Source of the DNA: Aspidiotus rigidus
Taxonomy: Eukaryota > Arthropoda > Insecta > Hemiptera > Diaspididae
NCBI GenBank assembly: GCA_035079385.1
Contig: JAVHKY010000071.1
Coordinates: 808,001 to 872,000, forward strand
DNA length: 64,000 bases
Reading direction: 5' to 3'
How positions within the stretch are numbered: position 1 is the stretch's first letter; each line of letters opens with the position of its first letter. The position numbers and the translations under genes were made by a program. Under the pieces are notes generated by a model. That model was not told the origin of the DNA. It searched no databases and worked only from the letters and a program-made list of their open reading frames with translations. Of the stretch, positions 63,927 to 64,000 are shown one piece after another.

Positions 63927-64000
63927 AATATACAGTGTACTAAACTAATACTGGCTATAAATAATGTATCGGAAAAAGTGACTGTAAAGCTCTTTTTTTA

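Noticed and set aside
1..64000. CRISPR arrays, bacterial operons, ribosome-binding sites, rRNA genes
   Set aside because: No regularly spaced repeats or rRNA sequence were seen, and the organisation is eukaryotic throughout.

Overview
This is a eukaryotic, AT-rich, intron-era genomic window and almost certainly comes from an arthropod, most likely an insect. The retroelements are animal-type non-LTR families (a Jockey-like element with a PRE_C2HC/CCHC gag, an I-like element with RNase H, an RTE-like element, Penelope-like fragments with GIY-YIG). There are also MULE, Helitron and TA-target DNA-transposon relics, no operons and no ribosome-binding sites. I cannot name the species. No complete, convincing host gene is visible. 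The window reads as a transposon graveyard with two intact coding units.

Layout. 0-6 kb holds small foldback elements, a Jockey-type endonuclease remnant, a hammerhead-like motif and a 795-bp deleted MULE with a perfect 9-bp target duplication. 6.1-11.5 kb holds one copy of a dispersed repeat (family A) split by a full-length Jockey-like retrotransposon whose ORF1 and ORF2 look intact and overlap as TAATG. 12-15.9 kb has several foldbacks and a 5'-truncated Penelope-like element with a GIY-YIG domain and a decayed hammerhead-like motif just after its stop. 16-18.6 kb is a family B repeat carrying a nested 1.9-kb TA-target element. 18.8-21.5 kb has three inverted-repeat elements (one a 587-bp foldback with an 8-bp target duplication) and a family A copy. 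22-24 kb is CpG-rich and contains the only stretch that resembles a host first exon.

25.7-38.4 kb holds a LINE C-terminal fragment, then a broken copy of an uncharacterised animal gene family ('gene X') interrupted by a 300-bp element and by an I-like LINE. Convergent to it is an intact 863-codon single-exon ORF with zinc fingers, a tyrosine-recombinase-like core and a SANT/Myb-like tail; it is the most interesting gene here. A second decayed I-like LINE tail follows. 40-50.3 kb holds long-TIR elements, an RTE-like LINE with a damaged active site, and a minus-strand I-like LINE relic disrupted by a 713-bp TA element. 50.6-58 kb has Penelope-type RT debris, a second family B copy with a nested 135-bp element, a LINE tail on the minus strand, a CG-rich foldback and Helitron debris. 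58-64 kb is mostly featureless apart from a hairpin, short repeats and a family A copy.

Nested insertions give relative ages: family A and family B copies, gene X and the I-like LINE are older; the Jockey-like LINE, the TA elements and the 300-bp element came later. All family assignments come from reading motifs by eye; none was checked by database search.
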